A stretch of DNA of 64,000 nt from Thermohalobaculum sediminis (GTDB taxonomy: Bacteria; Pseudomonadota; Alphaproteobacteria; Rhodobacterales; Rhodobacteraceae): NCBI RefSeq assembly GCF_023487995.1, contig NZ_JAMFKN010000004.1, forward strand, positions 62,001-126,000. Reading direction: 5' to 3'. The position numbers and the translations under genes are program-made. This document shows positions 34,308 to 43,860 of the stretch, in pieces. The number at the start of each line of letters is the position of its first letter. Position 1 is the stretch's first letter. Below the pieces are notes generated by a model. That model did not search any database. It was not told where the DNA came from and worked only from the letters and a program-made list of their open reading frames with translations.

Positions 34308-35068
34308 CAGTGGACGAGCTTGGGGCCCTTCTTGCCGTTCCCGCCTTCCGGCAGGATGCCGAGCCGCCGCGCCACTTCGGTGTAGGCGTCCGCGAGCGAG
34401 CCCAGGTCCCGGCGGAACACGTCCTTGTCGAGCTTCTGGCCGGTCTTGATGTCCCACAGCCGGCAGCTGTCCGGGCTGATCTCGTCGGCGACGATGATCC
34501 GCTGGAAATCGCCGTCCCAGATCCGCCCGCACTCGATCTTGAAGTCCACCAGCCGGATGCCGACGCCGGTGAACAGGCCCGAGAGGAAGTCGTTGACCCT
34601 CAGCGCCAGCGAGATGATGTCGTCGATGTCCTGCTGGCTGGCCCAGTTGAAGGCGATGATGTGCTCCTCGGTCACCATCGGGTCGCCCAGCGCGTCGTCC
34701 TTGTAGTAGAACTCGATGATCGGGCGGGGCAGGGGCGTGCCCTCCTCGATCCCGAGGCGCTTCGACAGCGAGCCGGCGGCGACGTTCCTGACCACCACCT
34801 CCAGCGGCACGATCTCGCAGGCGCGGATCAGTTGCTCGCGCATGTTGATGCGGCGGATGAAATGGTTCGGCACGCCGATCGAGGTGAGCGCCGTCATGAT
34901 GTGCTCGGAGATGCGGTTGTTCAGCACCCCCTTGCCGTCGATCACGTCATGCTTCTGCGCGTTGAACGCGGTGGCGTCGTCCTTGAAGTACTGGATGAGC
35001 GTTCCCGGCTCGGGCCCCTCGTAGAGGATCTTGGCCTTGCCTTCGTAGACCATCCTGCGCCGCGCCAT
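34307..35068 (-). CDS. purC: Phosphoribosylaminoimidazole-succinocarboxamide synthase (SAICAR synthetase)
   Basis: The 253-residue enzyme joining CAIR and aspartate with ATP. The start is [18 protein letters not shown] at 35068, backed by GGAGAG with four bases' spacing; an upstream in-frame ATG lacks a site. [32 protein letters not shown] and [16 protein letters not shown] are signature stretches. It heads a minus-strand run (purC, two DUF3592 genes, ceramidase-like, purS, micro-ORF, purQ, lipoprotein, purL). Confidence 0.96.
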   Translation of the reverse strand: MARRRMVYEGKAKILYEGPEPGTLIQYFKDDATAFNAQKHDVIDGKGVLNNRISEHIMTALTSIGVPNHFIRRINMREQLIRACEIVPLEVVVRNVAAGSLSKRLGIEEGTPLPRPIIEFYYKDDALGDPMVTEEHIIAFNWASQQDIDDIISLALRVNDFLSGLFTGVGIRLVDFKIECGRIWDGDFQRIIVADEISPDSCRLWDIKTGQKLDKDVFRRDLGSLADAYTEVARRLGILPEGGNGKKGPKLVH

Positions 35069-35262
35069 GAGTCTCTCCAAATCTCGCAAAGACGGATCGC
35101 GCCCCGGAGGCTCCCTCCGGCGCGCGCCGCGTTTCTATATGCGCGCGGGGCGCCTTCCACAAGGGTGCCAGTGCCGCATTGCCTCGGGGGCAGGGGATTC
35201 CCTATATCGACATTGAGTTCGCGATGCCCGAATCCGTGGCGCAGGGAAGGAAGAGCTGATCC

Positions 35263-35592
35263 ATGACCACCTTCGATGAGCGCGAGAGCGCGTTCGAGAA
35301 CAAGTATGCCCACGACGCCGAGATGCAGTTCAAGGCCGAGGCCAGGCGCAACCGGCTGCTAGGCCTGTGGGCGGCCGAGAAGATGGGCCTCTCGGGCGAC
35401 GAGGCGGCCGCATATGCCAAGGCCGTGGTGATCGCGGATCTCAAGGAAGCGGGCGACGAGGACGTCTACCGCAAGGTCAAGGCGGATTTCGACGCCAAGG
35501 GCATCGCGATCACCGAGGCCGAGCTTCGCAAGCGCATGTCCGACCTGCGCGCCGAGGCCAAATCGCAGGTGATGTCCGAGGCGGGCGACTGA
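35263..35592 (+). CDS. DUF1476 protein, ATPase zeta-type inhibitor
   Basis: A 109-residue helical protein beginning MTTFDERESAFENKYAHD, the conserved N-terminus of DUF1476. In Paracoccus this family is the zeta subunit, which blocks F1Fo-ATPase rotation in the hydrolytic direction through its N-terminal helix. LLGLWAAEKMGLSGDEAAAYAK is also conserved. AGGAAGAG precedes the ATG. It is divergent from purC, with a 194-base region between. Strong family call; the inhibitory role is inferred from Paracoccus. Confidence 0.92.
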   Translation: MTTFDERESAFENKYAHDAEMQFKAEARRNRLLGLWAAEKMGLSGDEAAAYAKAVVIADLKEAGDEDVYRKVKADFDAKGIAITEAELRKRMSDLRAEAKSQVMSEAGD

Positions 35593-35601
35593 CGTTGCAC
35601 C

Positions 35602-35622
35602 CCGGCCCCGGTCCGGGGCCGG
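35602..35622 (+). terminator. Terminator-like hairpin after the DUF1476 gene
   Basis: A perfect nine-base-pair stem CCGGCCCCG (35602-35610) / CGGGGCCGG (35614-35622) with a three-base loop starts nine bases after the stop. It has no U-tract, so termination is uncertain. Confidence 0.4.
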
Positions 35623-35672
35623 CTTGACGCCACGCCCTCCCGTCCCATCTCGCGGGGCCGGAGGGAGGGCGC

Positions 35673-37181
35673 ATGGCGACAGGCATCGTCTGGTTCAAGC
35701 GCGACCTGCGGGTGGACGACCACGCGCCGCTGAACGATGCGGCGCGCGAGGGCCCTGTGATCCCGCTCTACATCGTCGAGCCCGGATTGTGGCGCGAGCC
35801 CGTTGCTTCGGCTCGGCAGTGGCGCTTCGTCGCGGGAGCGCTCGAGGCGCTGGCGGCCGAGCTTGCCGCGACCGGCGCGCCGCTCGTGATCCGATGCGGC
35901 GATGCCGTCGAGGTGCTCGAGGCGCTGCGGGACCAGCTTGGCCCCTTCACGCTCTGGTCGCATCAGGAAACCGGCGACGCCTTCACCTACGCCCGCGACC
36001 GTCGGGTCGCGGGCTGGGCCCGCGCGCATGGCATCCGCTGGCGCGAGCTGCCGTCGGGCGGCGTGATCCGCCGGCTGCGCAGCCGCGACGGCTGGGCCGC
36101 GCGCTGGGATGCCACGATGGCCCAGCCTCTCGGCCCCGCGCCCCGCGCCCTGCCGCCGCATGGCATCGACCCCGGCCGCCTGCCGTCCGAGGCAGATCTT
36201 AGCCTCGCGCCCGACCCCTGCGCCCCCACGCCCGCGAGCCCGTCGGACGCCCGCGCGTTGCTGGAAAGCTTCCTTGCCGGGCGCGGGCGGCAGTATCGGC
36301 GCGAGATGTCCTCGCCCGTCACCGCCTACGACGCCTGCTCGCGGCTCAGCCCGCATCTGGCCTGGGGCACGATCTCGTCGCGCGCGGCGTGGCAGGCGGC
36401 GCGCGCGGCCCGGCCCGGCGCCGACCCGGCGCTGCGCGCGTCGATCGACAGTTTCACCGCGCGGCTGCACTGGCGCTGCCATTTCATGCAGAAGCTCGAG
36501 GACGAGCCCGCCATCGAGACCCGCTGCATGCACCCGCTCTACGAGGGCCTGCGCGAGCCCGATCACGACGAGGCGCGCCTTCGGGCCTGGCTCGACGGGC
36601 GCACCGGGCTGCCGATGGTCGATGCCTCGATGCGCGCGCTGGCCGCTACGGGGTGGCTGAACTTCCGGATGCGCGCCATGGTGGTCTCGGTCGCCGCCTA
36701 TCACCTGTGGCTCGACTGGCGGCGCTTCGGACCGGGGCTCGCGCGGCTCTTCACCGATTTCGAGCCCGGCATCCATTGGAGCCAGTGCCAGATGCAGTCG
36801 GGCACCACCGGCATCAACACACTCCGCGTCTACAACCCGGTCAAGCAGTCGTTCGACCAGGACCCCGAGGGGTTGTTCCTGCGCCGGTGGCTGCCGGAAC
36901 TCGCGCACCTCCCCGCCGCGCTGATCCACGAGCCGTGGAAGATGAGCCCCACCCGGCAGGAGGAACTCGGCTGCCGCATTGGGCACGACTACCCGGCGCC
37001 CATCGTCGATCACGTGGCTGCCGCCCGCGCGGCGCGTGAGCGGGTCTACGCCCGCCGCCGCGCCGAGGGCTTTGCCGAGGCGAAGCGCGCCGTGCTGGCT
37101 CGCCACGCCTCGCGGCGCCCCGCCCGCCCGCGCCCCGACCGCGCGCGCAAGCCGGGACCGCAGACGAGCTTCGATTTCTGA
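35673..37181 (+). CDS. phrB: Cryptochrome/DNA photolyase family protein (class I CPD-photolyase-like)
   Basis: A 502-residue photolyase with an N-terminal antenna-binding domain ([16 protein letters not shown]) and a C-terminal FAD domain. Conserved parts include [68 protein letters not shown], and [24 protein letters not shown], which bind FAD and recognise DNA. It should repair UV pyrimidine dimers with blue light, or be a photoreceptor of the same fold. The basic C-terminal tail ([15 protein letters not shown]) is longer than usual. Downstream are a DUF2256 gene and a second photolyase. Confidence 0.88.
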   Translation: MATGIVWFKRDLRVDDHAPLNDAAREGPVIPLYIVEPGLWREPVASARQWRFVAGALEALAAELAATGAPLVIRCGDAVEVLEALRDQLGPFTLWSHQETGDAFTYARDRRVAGWARAHGIRWRELPSGGVIRRLRSRDGWAARWDATMAQPLGPAPRALPPHGIDPGRLPSEADLSLAPDPCAPTPASPSDARALLESFLAGRGRQYRREMSSPVTAYDACSRLSPHLAWGTISSRAAWQAARAARPGADPALRASIDSFTARLHWRCHFMQKLEDEPAIETRCMHPLYEGLREPDHDEARLRAWLDGRTGLPMVDASMRALAATGWLNFRMRAMVVSVAAYHLWLDWRRFGPGLARLFTDFEPGIHWSQCQMQSGTTGINTLRVYNPVKQSFDQDPEGLFLRRWLPELAHLPAALIHEPWKMSPTRQEELGCRIGHDYPAPIVDHVAAARAARERVYARRRAEGFAEAKRAVLARHASRRPARPRPDRARKPGPQTSFDF

Positions 37182-37203
37182 GCCCCGCCGCAGCGAGACC
37201 GCC

Positions 37204-37353
37204 ATGCCCCGGATGCGCCGCAAGGCCGACCTGCCCGTGAAGACCTGCGCGACCTGCGGGCGGCCCTTCGCCCGGCGGCGCAAATGGGCGAAGGTCTGGG
37301 AGCAGGTGCGCCACTGCTCGGACCGCTGCCGGGGGCGGAGGGCGCGCCGGTGA
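37204..37353 (+). CDS. DUF2256 small zinc-ribbon-like protein
   Basis: A 49-residue protein with two Cys pairs, KTCATCGRPFARRRKWAKVW then VRHCSDRCRGRR, the DUF2256 signature, likely binding one zinc. DUF2256 genes are commonly next to photolyase/cryptochrome genes, as here between two of them. Its stop overlaps the next start (GTGA). Role unknown. Confidence 0.9.
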   Translation: MPRMRRKADLPVKTCATCGRPFARRRKWAKVWEQVRHCSDRCRGRRARR

Positions 37354-38861
37354 CATATCGCCGCCTGATCCTGATCCTCGGCGACCAGCTCGACCACCGG
37401 GCGGCCGTGCTCGACGGGCTCGATCCCGCGCGCGATGCCATCGTGATGACGGAGGCACGCGAGGAGGCGTCCTACCTTCCGCAGCACAAGAAACGGCTGG
37501 TGCTGTTCTTCGCGGCCATGCGCCACTTCGCGGCCGAACTGCGCGGGCGCGGCCTGACGGTCCATTACCATGCCCTCGACGGCGAGGCGCCCGCGGCGAC
37601 GCTGGCCGAGGGGGCGGCGCGTCACGCAACCGAATCCCTCCATGTCACCCAGCCCGGCGACTGGCGCGTGCTGGCGGGGCTGAGAGCGCGCTTTCCCGGT
37701 CTCGTCGTCCATGACGACCGCCATTTCCTCAGCACGCCGGCCGAGTTCGAGCAGCTCGCCGCCGGCCGACGGCGCTTCGTCATGGAGGATTTCTACCGCG
37801 CCATGCGCCGGCGCACCGGCTGGCTGATGGAGGGCGACGCACCGGCGGGCGGGCGCTGGAACCTCGATGCCGAGAACCGCAAGCCCTTCGGCCGCGAGGG
37901 GCCGGGCCTCGTGCCCCCGCGGCCCACGGCCGAGCCCGACGCGATCACCCGCGAGGTGATGCGCATGATCGAGCGTGAGTTCCCCGGCGCCCCCGGCTCG
38001 ACCGCGGGTTTTGCCGAGCCGGTGACGCGCGCCGACGCGCTCGCGCATCTTCGCGACTTCATCGACCACCGCCTGCCGGGCTTTGGCGATCATCAGGACG
38101 CGATCGCCACGGGGCAGCGAACGCTGTGGCATTCGCGCCTGTCGGTCGCGCTCAACCTCAAGCTCCTCGACTCGCGCGAGGTCTGTGCCGCCGCCATCGA
38201 GGCCTGGGCCGACGGGCGCGCGCCGCTCAACGCGGTCGAGGGCTTCGTGCGCCAGATCCTCGGCTGGCGGGAATTCGTGCGTGGCATCTACTGGACGCGG
38301 ATGCCCGCCTATGCCCGGCTCAACGCGCTTGGGGCCGAGGCGGATCTTCCCGGCTTCTTCTGGACGGCCCGGACCGACATGGCCTGCCTCGCCGATGGGC
38401 TGGGCGCTGTGCTGGAGGAAGGGTACGCCCACCACATCCAGCGGCTGATGGTGATGGGGCTCTTCGCAATGCTGTGGGGCGCGCATCCCTTGCGGGTGCA
38501 TGACTGGCACATGGCGCTCTATCTCGACGCGGTCGACTGGGTCAGCCTGCCCAACGTGCTGGGCATGAGCCAGCATGGCGATGGCGGCATCGTTGGGACC
38601 AAGCCCTATGCCGCCTCGGGCGCCTACATCTCGCGGATGTCCGACTGCTGCCGGGGCTGCCGCTACGATCCGCGCGACGCCACTGGCCCGCGCGCCTGCC
38701 CCTTCACCACGCTCTACTGGGACTTCCTCGCGCGCCACGAGGGCCGATTCCGCCGCAACCGGCGGATGACGATGCAGATGGCGAATCTTGGGCGCAAGAA
38801 CGGTGCCGAACTCGCCGCGATCCGCGCGGCGGCCGATAGCCTGCGCGCGCGGCTCGGCTGA
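37350..38861 (+). CDS. Fe-S bacterial cryptochrome/photolyase (PhrB-like (6-4) photolyase)
   Basis: A 503-residue protein starting at a GTG that overlaps the DUF2256 stop; the longer frame upstream is discarded. It opens with TYRRLILILGDQLDHR, typical of FeS-BCP proteins. Four cysteines line up exactly with the [4Fe-4S] ligands of Agrobacterium PhrB (350/438/441/454): Cys346, Cys434, Cys437 and Cys450, the last three spaced C-x2-C-x12-C. Members repair (6-4) photoproducts and need FAD, with a ribolumazine antenna in known cases. WREFVRGIYW and MSQHGDGGIVGTKPYAASGAYISRM are conserved. The family call is firm. Confidence 0.92.
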   Translation: MTYRRLILILGDQLDHRAAVLDGLDPARDAIVMTEAREEASYLPQHKKRLVLFFAAMRHFAAELRGRGLTVHYHALDGEAPAATLAEGAARHATESLHVTQPGDWRVLAGLRARFPGLVVHDDRHFLSTPAEFEQLAAGRRRFVMEDFYRAMRRRTGWLMEGDAPAGGRWNLDAENRKPFGREGPGLVPPRPTAEPDAITREVMRMIEREFPGAPGSTAGFAEPVTRADALAHLRDFIDHRLPGFGDHQDAIATGQRTLWHSRLSVALNLKLLDSREVCAAAIEAWADGRAPLNAVEGFVRQILGWREFVRGIYWTRMPAYARLNALGAEADLPGFFWTARTDMACLADGLGAVLEEGYAHHIQRLMVMGLFAMLWGAHPLRVHDWHMALYLDAVDWVSLPNVLGMSQHGDGGIVGTKPYAASGAYISRMSDCCRGCRYDPRDATGPRACPFTTLYWDFLARHEGRFRRNRRMTMQMANLGRKNGAELAAIRAAADSLRARLG

Positions 38862-38867
38862 CGCGGC

Positions 38868-39416
38868 TCAGCCCTGTGGCAGCAGCGCCTCTATGGCCGC
38901 GGTCAGGCGCGGATCGCCCGGCTCGACGCGGGTCGGAAAGGCATCGACGAGCGACCCGTCGGGAGCGACGAGATACTTGTGAAAGTTCCAGCCCGGCGCC
39001 TTTTCGGCCCCCAGAGTGGCGCGCGCCCATGCGTAGAAGGGATGCGCCCCCGTGCCCTTGACCGTGGTGATCGCGGTCATCGGGAAGTCGAGCCCGAAAT
39101 TGACCTCGCAGAATTCCTTGACCTCGGCCTCGGTCGCCAGTTCCTGCCCGCCGAAATCGTCCGAGGGCACGCCCAGCACCACGAGGCCCCGGTCGCGATA
39201 GCGGTCGTAGAGCGCCTGCAGCCCGTCATACTGGTAGGTGAAGCCGCAGCGCGAGGCGGTGTTGACCACCAGGACCGGGCGCCCGGCGAAGTCGGCGAGG
39301 CGGATCTCGCCGCCCTCGATGCCGGGGAAGCTGAAGTCATGCGCGCGCATCTCGCCTGCGTGCAGCGTCACCGGGCTCAGCGCGAGCGCGGCGATGAGGG
39401 TGCGGCGGGTAAGCAT
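38868..39416 (-). CDS. Glutathione-peroxidase-family thiol peroxidase, exported
   Basis: A 182-residue protein with an N-terminal signal sequence (MLTRRTLIAALALSPVTLHA), then the GPx fold. The peroxidatic Cys57 is in NTASRCGFTYQYDG; VLGVPSDDFGGQE carries the conserved Gln; APGWNFHKYLVAPDG carries the Trp-Asn-Phe. Bacterial members usually use thioredoxin as reductant. It probably detoxifies hydroperoxides in the periplasm. It converges with the photolyase gene, six bases apart. Confidence 0.9.
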   Translation of the reverse strand: MLTRRTLIAALALSPVTLHAGEMRAHDFSFPGIEGGEIRLADFAGRPVLVVNTASRCGFTYQYDGLQALYDRYRDRGLVVLGVPSDDFGGQELATEAEVKEFCEVNFGLDFPMTAITTVKGTGAHPFYAWARATLGAEKAPGWNFHKYLVAPDGSLVDAFPTRVEPGDPRLTAAIEALLPQG

Positions 39417-39491
39417 GTTGATCCTCCGGCGGCCGTGATCCCGCCTTGAGATATCGCGCCCGGGCCCCTCTGCAAGGCCGCCGCCCGTGGC

Positions 39492-40796
39492 TCAGCCCGC
39501 GCCGAAGACGCGCGCGAAGATCGTGTCGACATGCTTGGTGTGGTAGCCGAGGTCGAACTTCTCCTCGATCTCGGCCTCGCTCAGCGCGGCGCGCACCTCG
39601 GGATCCGCCTTGAGTTCGGCCATGAAGTCGGCGCCGTGCTCCCAGACCTTCATGGCGTTGCGCTGCACCAGCCGATAGGCATCCTCGCGGCTCACGCCCT
39701 TCTGCGTCAGCGCCAGCAGCACCCGTTGCGAATGCACCAGCCCGCGGAACTGGTTCAGATTTCGCTCCATGTTCTGCGGGTAGACCAGCAGCTTGTCGAT
39801 GACGCCTGTGAGCCGCGCCAGCGCGAAGTCGAGCGTGACCGTCGCATCCGGCCCGATCATCCGCTCGACCGAGGAATGCGAGATGTCGCGCTCGTGCCAC
39901 AGCGCCACGTTCTCCATCGCGGGCAGCGCATAGGCGCGCACCATGCGGGCTAGGCCCGTCAGATTCTCGGTCAACACCGGGTTGCGCTTGTGCGGCATTG
40001 CCGACGAGCCCTTCTGGCCGGGGCTGAAATACTCCTCGGCCTCCAGCACTTCGGTACGCTGGAGGTGGCGGATCTCGATGGCGATGCGCTCGATCGACGA
40101 GGCGATGACGCCCAGCGTCGCGAAGAACATCGCATGCCGGTCGCGCGGGATGACCTGCGTCGAGACCGGCTCGGGGGTCAGCCCCATGGCCTTGGCGACA
40201 TGCTCCTCGACCGCCGGGTCGATGTTGGCAAACGTCCCCACCGCGCCCGAGATCGCGCAGGTCGCGACCTCGGCCCGCGCCGCCACCAGCCGCGAGCGGT
40301 TGCGCGCCATCTCGGCGTAAGCCTGCGCCATCTTCAGCCCGAAGGTCACCGGTTCGGCATGGATGCCATGGCTGCGGCCGATGCAGACCGTGTCCCTGTG
40401 CTCGAAGGCCCGGCGCCTGAGGGCCGCGAGCAGCGCGTCGAGGTCGGCGATCAGGATGTCGGCCGCGCGCACGAGCTGAACGTTGAAGCAGGTGTCGAGC
40501 ACGTCCGACGAGGTCATGCCCTGATGGACGAAGCGGGCCTCGGGGCCCACGAATTCCGCCAGATGCGTGAGGAACGCGATCACATCATGCTTGACCTCGC
40601 GCTCGATCTCGTCGATGCGCGCCACGTCGAATTCCACGTCCCTCGCCTTCCAGACCGCCTCGGCCGCCGATTTCGGGATGACGCCAAGGGCGGCCTGCGC
40701 GTCACAGGCATGGGCCTCGATCTCGAACCAGATGCGGAAGCGGGTCGCGGGCTCCCAGATGGAGGCCATCTCGGGGCGGGAATAGCGCGGGATCAT
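39492..40796 (-). CDS. purB: Adenylosuccinate lyase
   Basis: A 434-residue fumarase/aspartase-superfamily enzyme acting twice in purine synthesis (SAICAR to AICAR, adenylosuccinate to AMP). The start [20 protein letters not shown] is at 40796. The signature loop [11 protein letters not shown] carries the catalytic Ser, and [18 protein letters not shown] and [17 protein letters not shown] hold the other active-site stretches. It is a fifth purine gene in this region, separated from purC by photolyase genes on the other strand. Confidence 0.96.
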   Translation of the reverse strand: MIPRYSRPEMASIWEPATRFRIWFEIEAHACDAQAALGVIPKSAAEAVWKARDVEFDVARIDEIEREVKHDVIAFLTHLAEFVGPEARFVHQGMTSSDVLDTCFNVQLVRAADILIADLDALLAALRRRAFEHRDTVCIGRSHGIHAEPVTFGLKMAQAYAEMARNRSRLVAARAEVATCAISGAVGTFANIDPAVEEHVAKAMGLTPEPVSTQVIPRDRHAMFFATLGVIASSIERIAIEIRHLQRTEVLEAEEYFSPGQKGSSAMPHKRNPVLTENLTGLARMVRAYALPAMENVALWHERDISHSSVERMIGPDATVTLDFALARLTGVIDKLLVYPQNMERNLNQFRGLVHSQRVLLALTQKGVSREDAYRLVQRNAMKVWEHGADFMAELKADPEVRAALSEAEIEEKFDLGYHTKHVDTIFARVFGAG

Positions 40797-40853
40797 CGGC
40801 GGCGGTCCTCGGCGGCGTTGCGGGGAATGCGCGGCGTGGGGTAGCAGACGGGC

Positions 40854-41648
40854 ATGACGGTGGCAACCGAACTGGCGACGGCCGCGTATTTTCTGGGACG
40901 CTGGCAGATGGTCCGTCTGATCGACGACCGCGCCGCCGGCGTCTTCGGTGAATTCTGGGGCGAGGCCGTGTTCGAAGTCGCGGCGCTGCCGGCTTCCGAT
41001 GCGCCCTCCGGAGCCGCGCGGCTGGTGAAAGCGGACGCGTCCCCCGCATCGGAGCAGGCCGCGGCGCCGCAGGGGCAGGGGCAGCGCGACGCGCCCTCGG
41101 GGCAGGGCGCGGCCGCCCAAGATCCTGCCGCGGCGGTCGGCCATGACTCCGGGCATGACGCGGGCGTCGCTGCGTCGCGCGACGACGCGCTGTTCGGGGG
41201 CGGCGCAGGGCCTGCCGCCCGCGACGCCGCCGCTTCGGCAGAGCTTGCCCCCGCGGCGCCCTCGGGCACCGCGCCTCGCGACCCGCGGGGTGCGGCCGAG
41301 CCCGGCACGGGTGCCGGACCGCAGGCCGCATGCGCGCCGGGAGGACCCGGTGATCTGGCCTGCCGAGAGAGCGGCGTGCTGCGCTTCGGCGGCAGGGACT
41401 TTGCCGCCGGGCGGGTGACCTTCTGGAGGTTCGGGCCGCGGGGCGCGATCCACGTCGCCCATGACGACGGGCGGCCGTTCCACAGCTTCCATCCGGCGGA
41501 AGCTCAGGCCCTGCATCTGTGCGGCGAGGACCGCTACGAGGTCGACTACAGCTTCATGCCAGATGTCTGGACCAGCCTCTGGCGGGTCTCGGGGCCGCGC
41601 AAGGATTACACCATGACCACGCGCTATTGCCGCATCACCGGGGGCTGA
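40854..41648 (+). CDS. DUF6314-like protein with a large low-complexity insert
   Basis: A 264-residue protein. Residues 1-44 (ATAAYFLGRWQMVRLIDDR, FGEFWGEAVF) and 171-264 (ESGVLRFGGRDFAAGRVTFW, HVAHDDGRPFHSFHP, CGEDRYEVDYSF, RVSGPRKDYTMTTRYCR) together resemble the compact beta-barrel, lipocalin-like DUF6314 family. Residues about 45-170 are an Ala/Gly/Pro/Gln/Asp-rich low-complexity insert that breaks the barrel. No stop or shift is seen, so it should be translated. Family members often lie near purB in Rhodobacterales in my recollection. Function unknown. Confidence 0.65.
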   Translation: MTVATELATAAYFLGRWQMVRLIDDRAAGVFGEFWGEAVFEVAALPASDAPSGAARLVKADASPASEQAAAPQGQGQRDAPSGQGAAAQDPAAAVGHDSGHDAGVAASRDDALFGGGAGPAARDAAASAELAPAAPSGTAPRDPRGAAEPGTGAGPQAACAPGGPGDLACRESGVLRFGGRDFAAGRVTFWRFGPRGAIHVAHDDGRPFHSFHPAEAQALHLCGEDRYEVDYSFMPDVWTSLWRVSGPRKDYTMTTRYCRITGG

Positions 41649-41673
41649 GCGGCACGCGGTGCGCCGGTCCGCC

Positions 41674-42828
41674 TCAGCCCGCGCGACGGCCCGTGACCGC
41701 CGAGGCGAGCCTAACCGGGTAGTGCACGTCCAGATAGACCTGCGCGTCTGGGTGGAACCGGAACAGGCCTCGCCCCTGGGCCTTGGCGGCATAGAGCGCG
41801 GCGTCGGCATGGCTCAGCAGCCGCTCGGAATCCGCGTCGAGCGGCGGGGTCAGCGCGATCCCCACCGAGGCGCCGATCGCGCAGCGCTGCGCGTCGATCT
41901 CGATCGGCTCGCCCACCGTCTGGATCAGGCGCTCGGCGAGATGCTCGAGTCCCCGCGGGTTGCGCCCCTCTGCGGCGATCACGACGAATTCGTCCCCGCC
42001 CGTGCGGCCGAGGAAATCCGACCGCCGGATCGCCTTCTGCATGCGCCGCGCGACCGAGGCGAGCGCGGCGTCGCCGACGGCATGCCCGAAGCGGTCGTTG
42101 ATCTGCTTGAATCCGTCGAGGTCGATCTGGAGCACGGCCACCATCTGGCCAGTGCGCCCGGCGGCAGCCAGCGAGCGGCGCAGATGTTCCTCGACATAGC
42201 GTCGGTTGGGCAATTCGGTGAGATGGTCGTGCAGGGCCGAATGCGCGAGCTTCTCCTGCGTCTGCTCGAGCGTGCGCGTCACCCGCGTGACCTCGCCCAG
42301 CATCGGACGCATGATCGCGAGCGCCACGACGACGAGCCCCCCGATCCCGCAGAGAAGCCCTGTGAGGCGTACCGCCGAGGCGGCCCGCGCCGCGTCCCGT
42401 GCCGCCCCTTCGGCGCGCGCCGCGGCGGCATCGAGCTCCCGGCCCAACGCGAGGGCATCGGCGCGCAGCCGATCGGCTGGCATCGCGTCCCCCGTGGCGA
42501 GCGCGCGCGCCATCCGCGCAAGTTCGGCGAGCCCCGGCGCCCCCGCCCCCTCGAGCGCCGCTGCCGCGGACAGTGCCTCGGCCGCTTCGCGCAACGCCTC
42601 CCGCGCGGCCGCGTCGCCCCCACGCGCGACCTCGATCCCGGCAAGTGCCACCCGCGCGACGAGGGCACGCTCGGCCTCCCGCGCGTGGCGTTCCTCGATT
42701 CGGGCGCGTTCCTCGGCCAGCAGCGCCGCGCCGAGCCCGTAGCCCGCCACCTGCAGCCCGCCGAGCAGCGCGAGCGCCGCGGCGAAGCCGCGGACCATCC
42801 GGCGCGAGAGCTGTAAGGCGTTCGTCAT
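41674..42828 (-). CDS. Membrane diguanylate cyclase (GGDEF)
   Basis: A 384-residue protein: membrane helix (about 14-38), a roughly 115-residue Ala/Arg-rich helical periplasmic segment, a second helix (about 154-174), a short coiled-coil linker, and a GGDEF domain (about 195-375). The active-site motif GGDEF (277-281) is intact and the inhibitory site RRSD (RxxD, 268-271) is correctly placed five residues ahead, so it should make cyclic di-GMP and be product-inhibited. The helical periplasmic segment could sense envelope conditions. It is divergent from a secreted PDC-type protein (43194-43799), a plausible partner. Confidence 0.92.
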   Translation of the reverse strand: MTNALQLSRRMVRGFAAALALLGGLQVAGYGLGAALLAEERARIEERHAREAERALVARVALAGIEVARGGDAAAREALREAAEALSAAAALEGAGAPGLAELARMARALATGDAMPADRLRADALALGRELDAAAARAEGAARDAARAASAVRLTGLLCGIGGLVVVALAIMRPMLGEVTRVTRTLEQTQEKLAHSALHDHLTELPNRRYVEEHLRRSLAAAGRTGQMVAVLQIDLDGFKQINDRFGHAVGDAALASVARRMQKAIRRSDFLGRTGGDEFVVIAAEGRNPRGLEHLAERLIQTVGEPIEIDAQRCAIGASVGIALTPPLDADSERLLSHADAALYAAKAQGRGLFRFHPDAQVYLDVHYPVRLASAVTGRRAG

Positions 42829-43193
42829 GCGGAAATCCCGAACTGAGTGCCGTGCGACGCTAGCGGGGATTCCTTTACGAAGGATGACCAGGCTGGACGC
42901 CTGCCGCCCGAGGCCCGCGGGCCTTGCCGGCGGTTGCCCCGATCACGCCCTCGCGTTGCCCGAAACAGACCAAACTGTCGACAGATATTCCCAACATGCG
43001 TAGGATCCGCTCCGAGGGAAATGCTGGGGAAGTGCCGATGTCAGCGGGAGCGGAAAAGCCCTTCGTCGCACGCGGACAAGCGGCGGCCACGCCCGGACGC
43101 GCCGGGCGGGCAGCAGCCATCTCGCCGCCGCCGAAGCCGACCCCGACGGGTGCGGCGCCGGGCCGTCCCGCAAGCTTCTGGCTGGAGCCGATC
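42829..43193. promoter_or_regulatory. Divergent intergenic region between the GGDEF and PDC-type genes
   Basis: A 365-base region with no supported gene, although a frame stays open through it in line with the downstream gene. It holds a perfect ten-base palindrome CTGTCGACAG (42975-42984), followed by a locally A/T-rich GATATTC, the best candidate for an operator and promoter here. The Shine-Dalgarno of the downstream gene (GGAG) is about ten bases before its ATG. Confidence 0.35.
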
Positions 43194-43799
43194 ATGAAAA
43201 TCTCGACCGCCGCCGCGCTCGCGCTGCTTCTTCACGGGGCCTCGGGTGCCGCTGCGCAGAGCGTTCCCGACTTCGCCGAGGACGTCAAACGCGTCGCCGA
43301 GGGCGACCTGCAGAGCTGGATCAGCGATCCCGTCATCATCTATGCGATCCGCGAGCAGAACGAGACCTACAAGGGCATCCGCCCCGGCAAGATCAAGTTC
43401 CTCGACGAGACATGGATCGCCGAGGTCAATGAATCAGGCGGCGGGCCGATGATCTTCGACCTGCTCGACCGGCAGGCCTCGGTCATCGTGCGCGACCGGC
43501 GGGAACTGGCGAAGGGCGTGATCACCGAGATCATCCTCATGGACCGATACGGCCTCAACGTCGCGATCAGCGACCCGACCTCGGACTTCTACCAGGGCGA
43601 TGAGGCCAAGTATCAGGAAACCTTCCTCAAGGGCCCCGGCGCGGTCCATGTCAGCGAGATCGAGCTCGACGCCAGCACCCAGAAATACCAGACGCAGGTC
43701 AGCATGACCGTCACCGATCCCGAGAACGGCGAGCCGATCGGCGCGGTCACCTTCGGCATCGACCTCGAAATGCTCAAGGCGCAGCGTCCCAGTCAGTGA
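43194..43799 (+). CDS. Secreted PDC/Cache-type sensor-domain protein
   Basis: A 201-residue protein starting MKISTAAALALLLHG, with signal-peptide cleavage near GAAAQS (about 24). The start at 43194 is preferred over longer in-frame starts because the signal peptide begins there. The mature part alternates helix and strand: IYAIREQNETYKGI, FLDETWIAEV, SVIVRDRREL, EIILMDRYGLNVAISDPTSDF, and PIGAVTFGIDLEML. This resembles a single Cache (PDC) domain of chemoreceptors, here without a membrane or output domain. It may bind a small ligand and pass it to a membrane partner such as the divergent GGDEF protein. Confidence 0.75.
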   Translation: MKISTAAALALLLHGASGAAAQSVPDFAEDVKRVAEGDLQSWISDPVIIYAIREQNETYKGIRPGKIKFLDETWIAEVNESGGGPMIFDLLDRQASVIVRDRRELAKGVITEIILMDRYGLNVAISDPTSDFYQGDEAKYQETFLKGPGAVHVSEIELDASTQKYQTQVSMTVTDPENGEPIGAVTFGIDLEMLKAQRPSQ

Positions 43800-43860
43800 T
43801 GCGGCCCGCCCGGCATCGCGGCATCCGGCAAAAGGATCCGCCGCGCCAGCCGCGCGGCGC

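Noticed and set aside
35466-38738. 1090-aa minus-strand ORF across both photolyases
   Set aside because: Antisense shadow of conserved photolyase genes.
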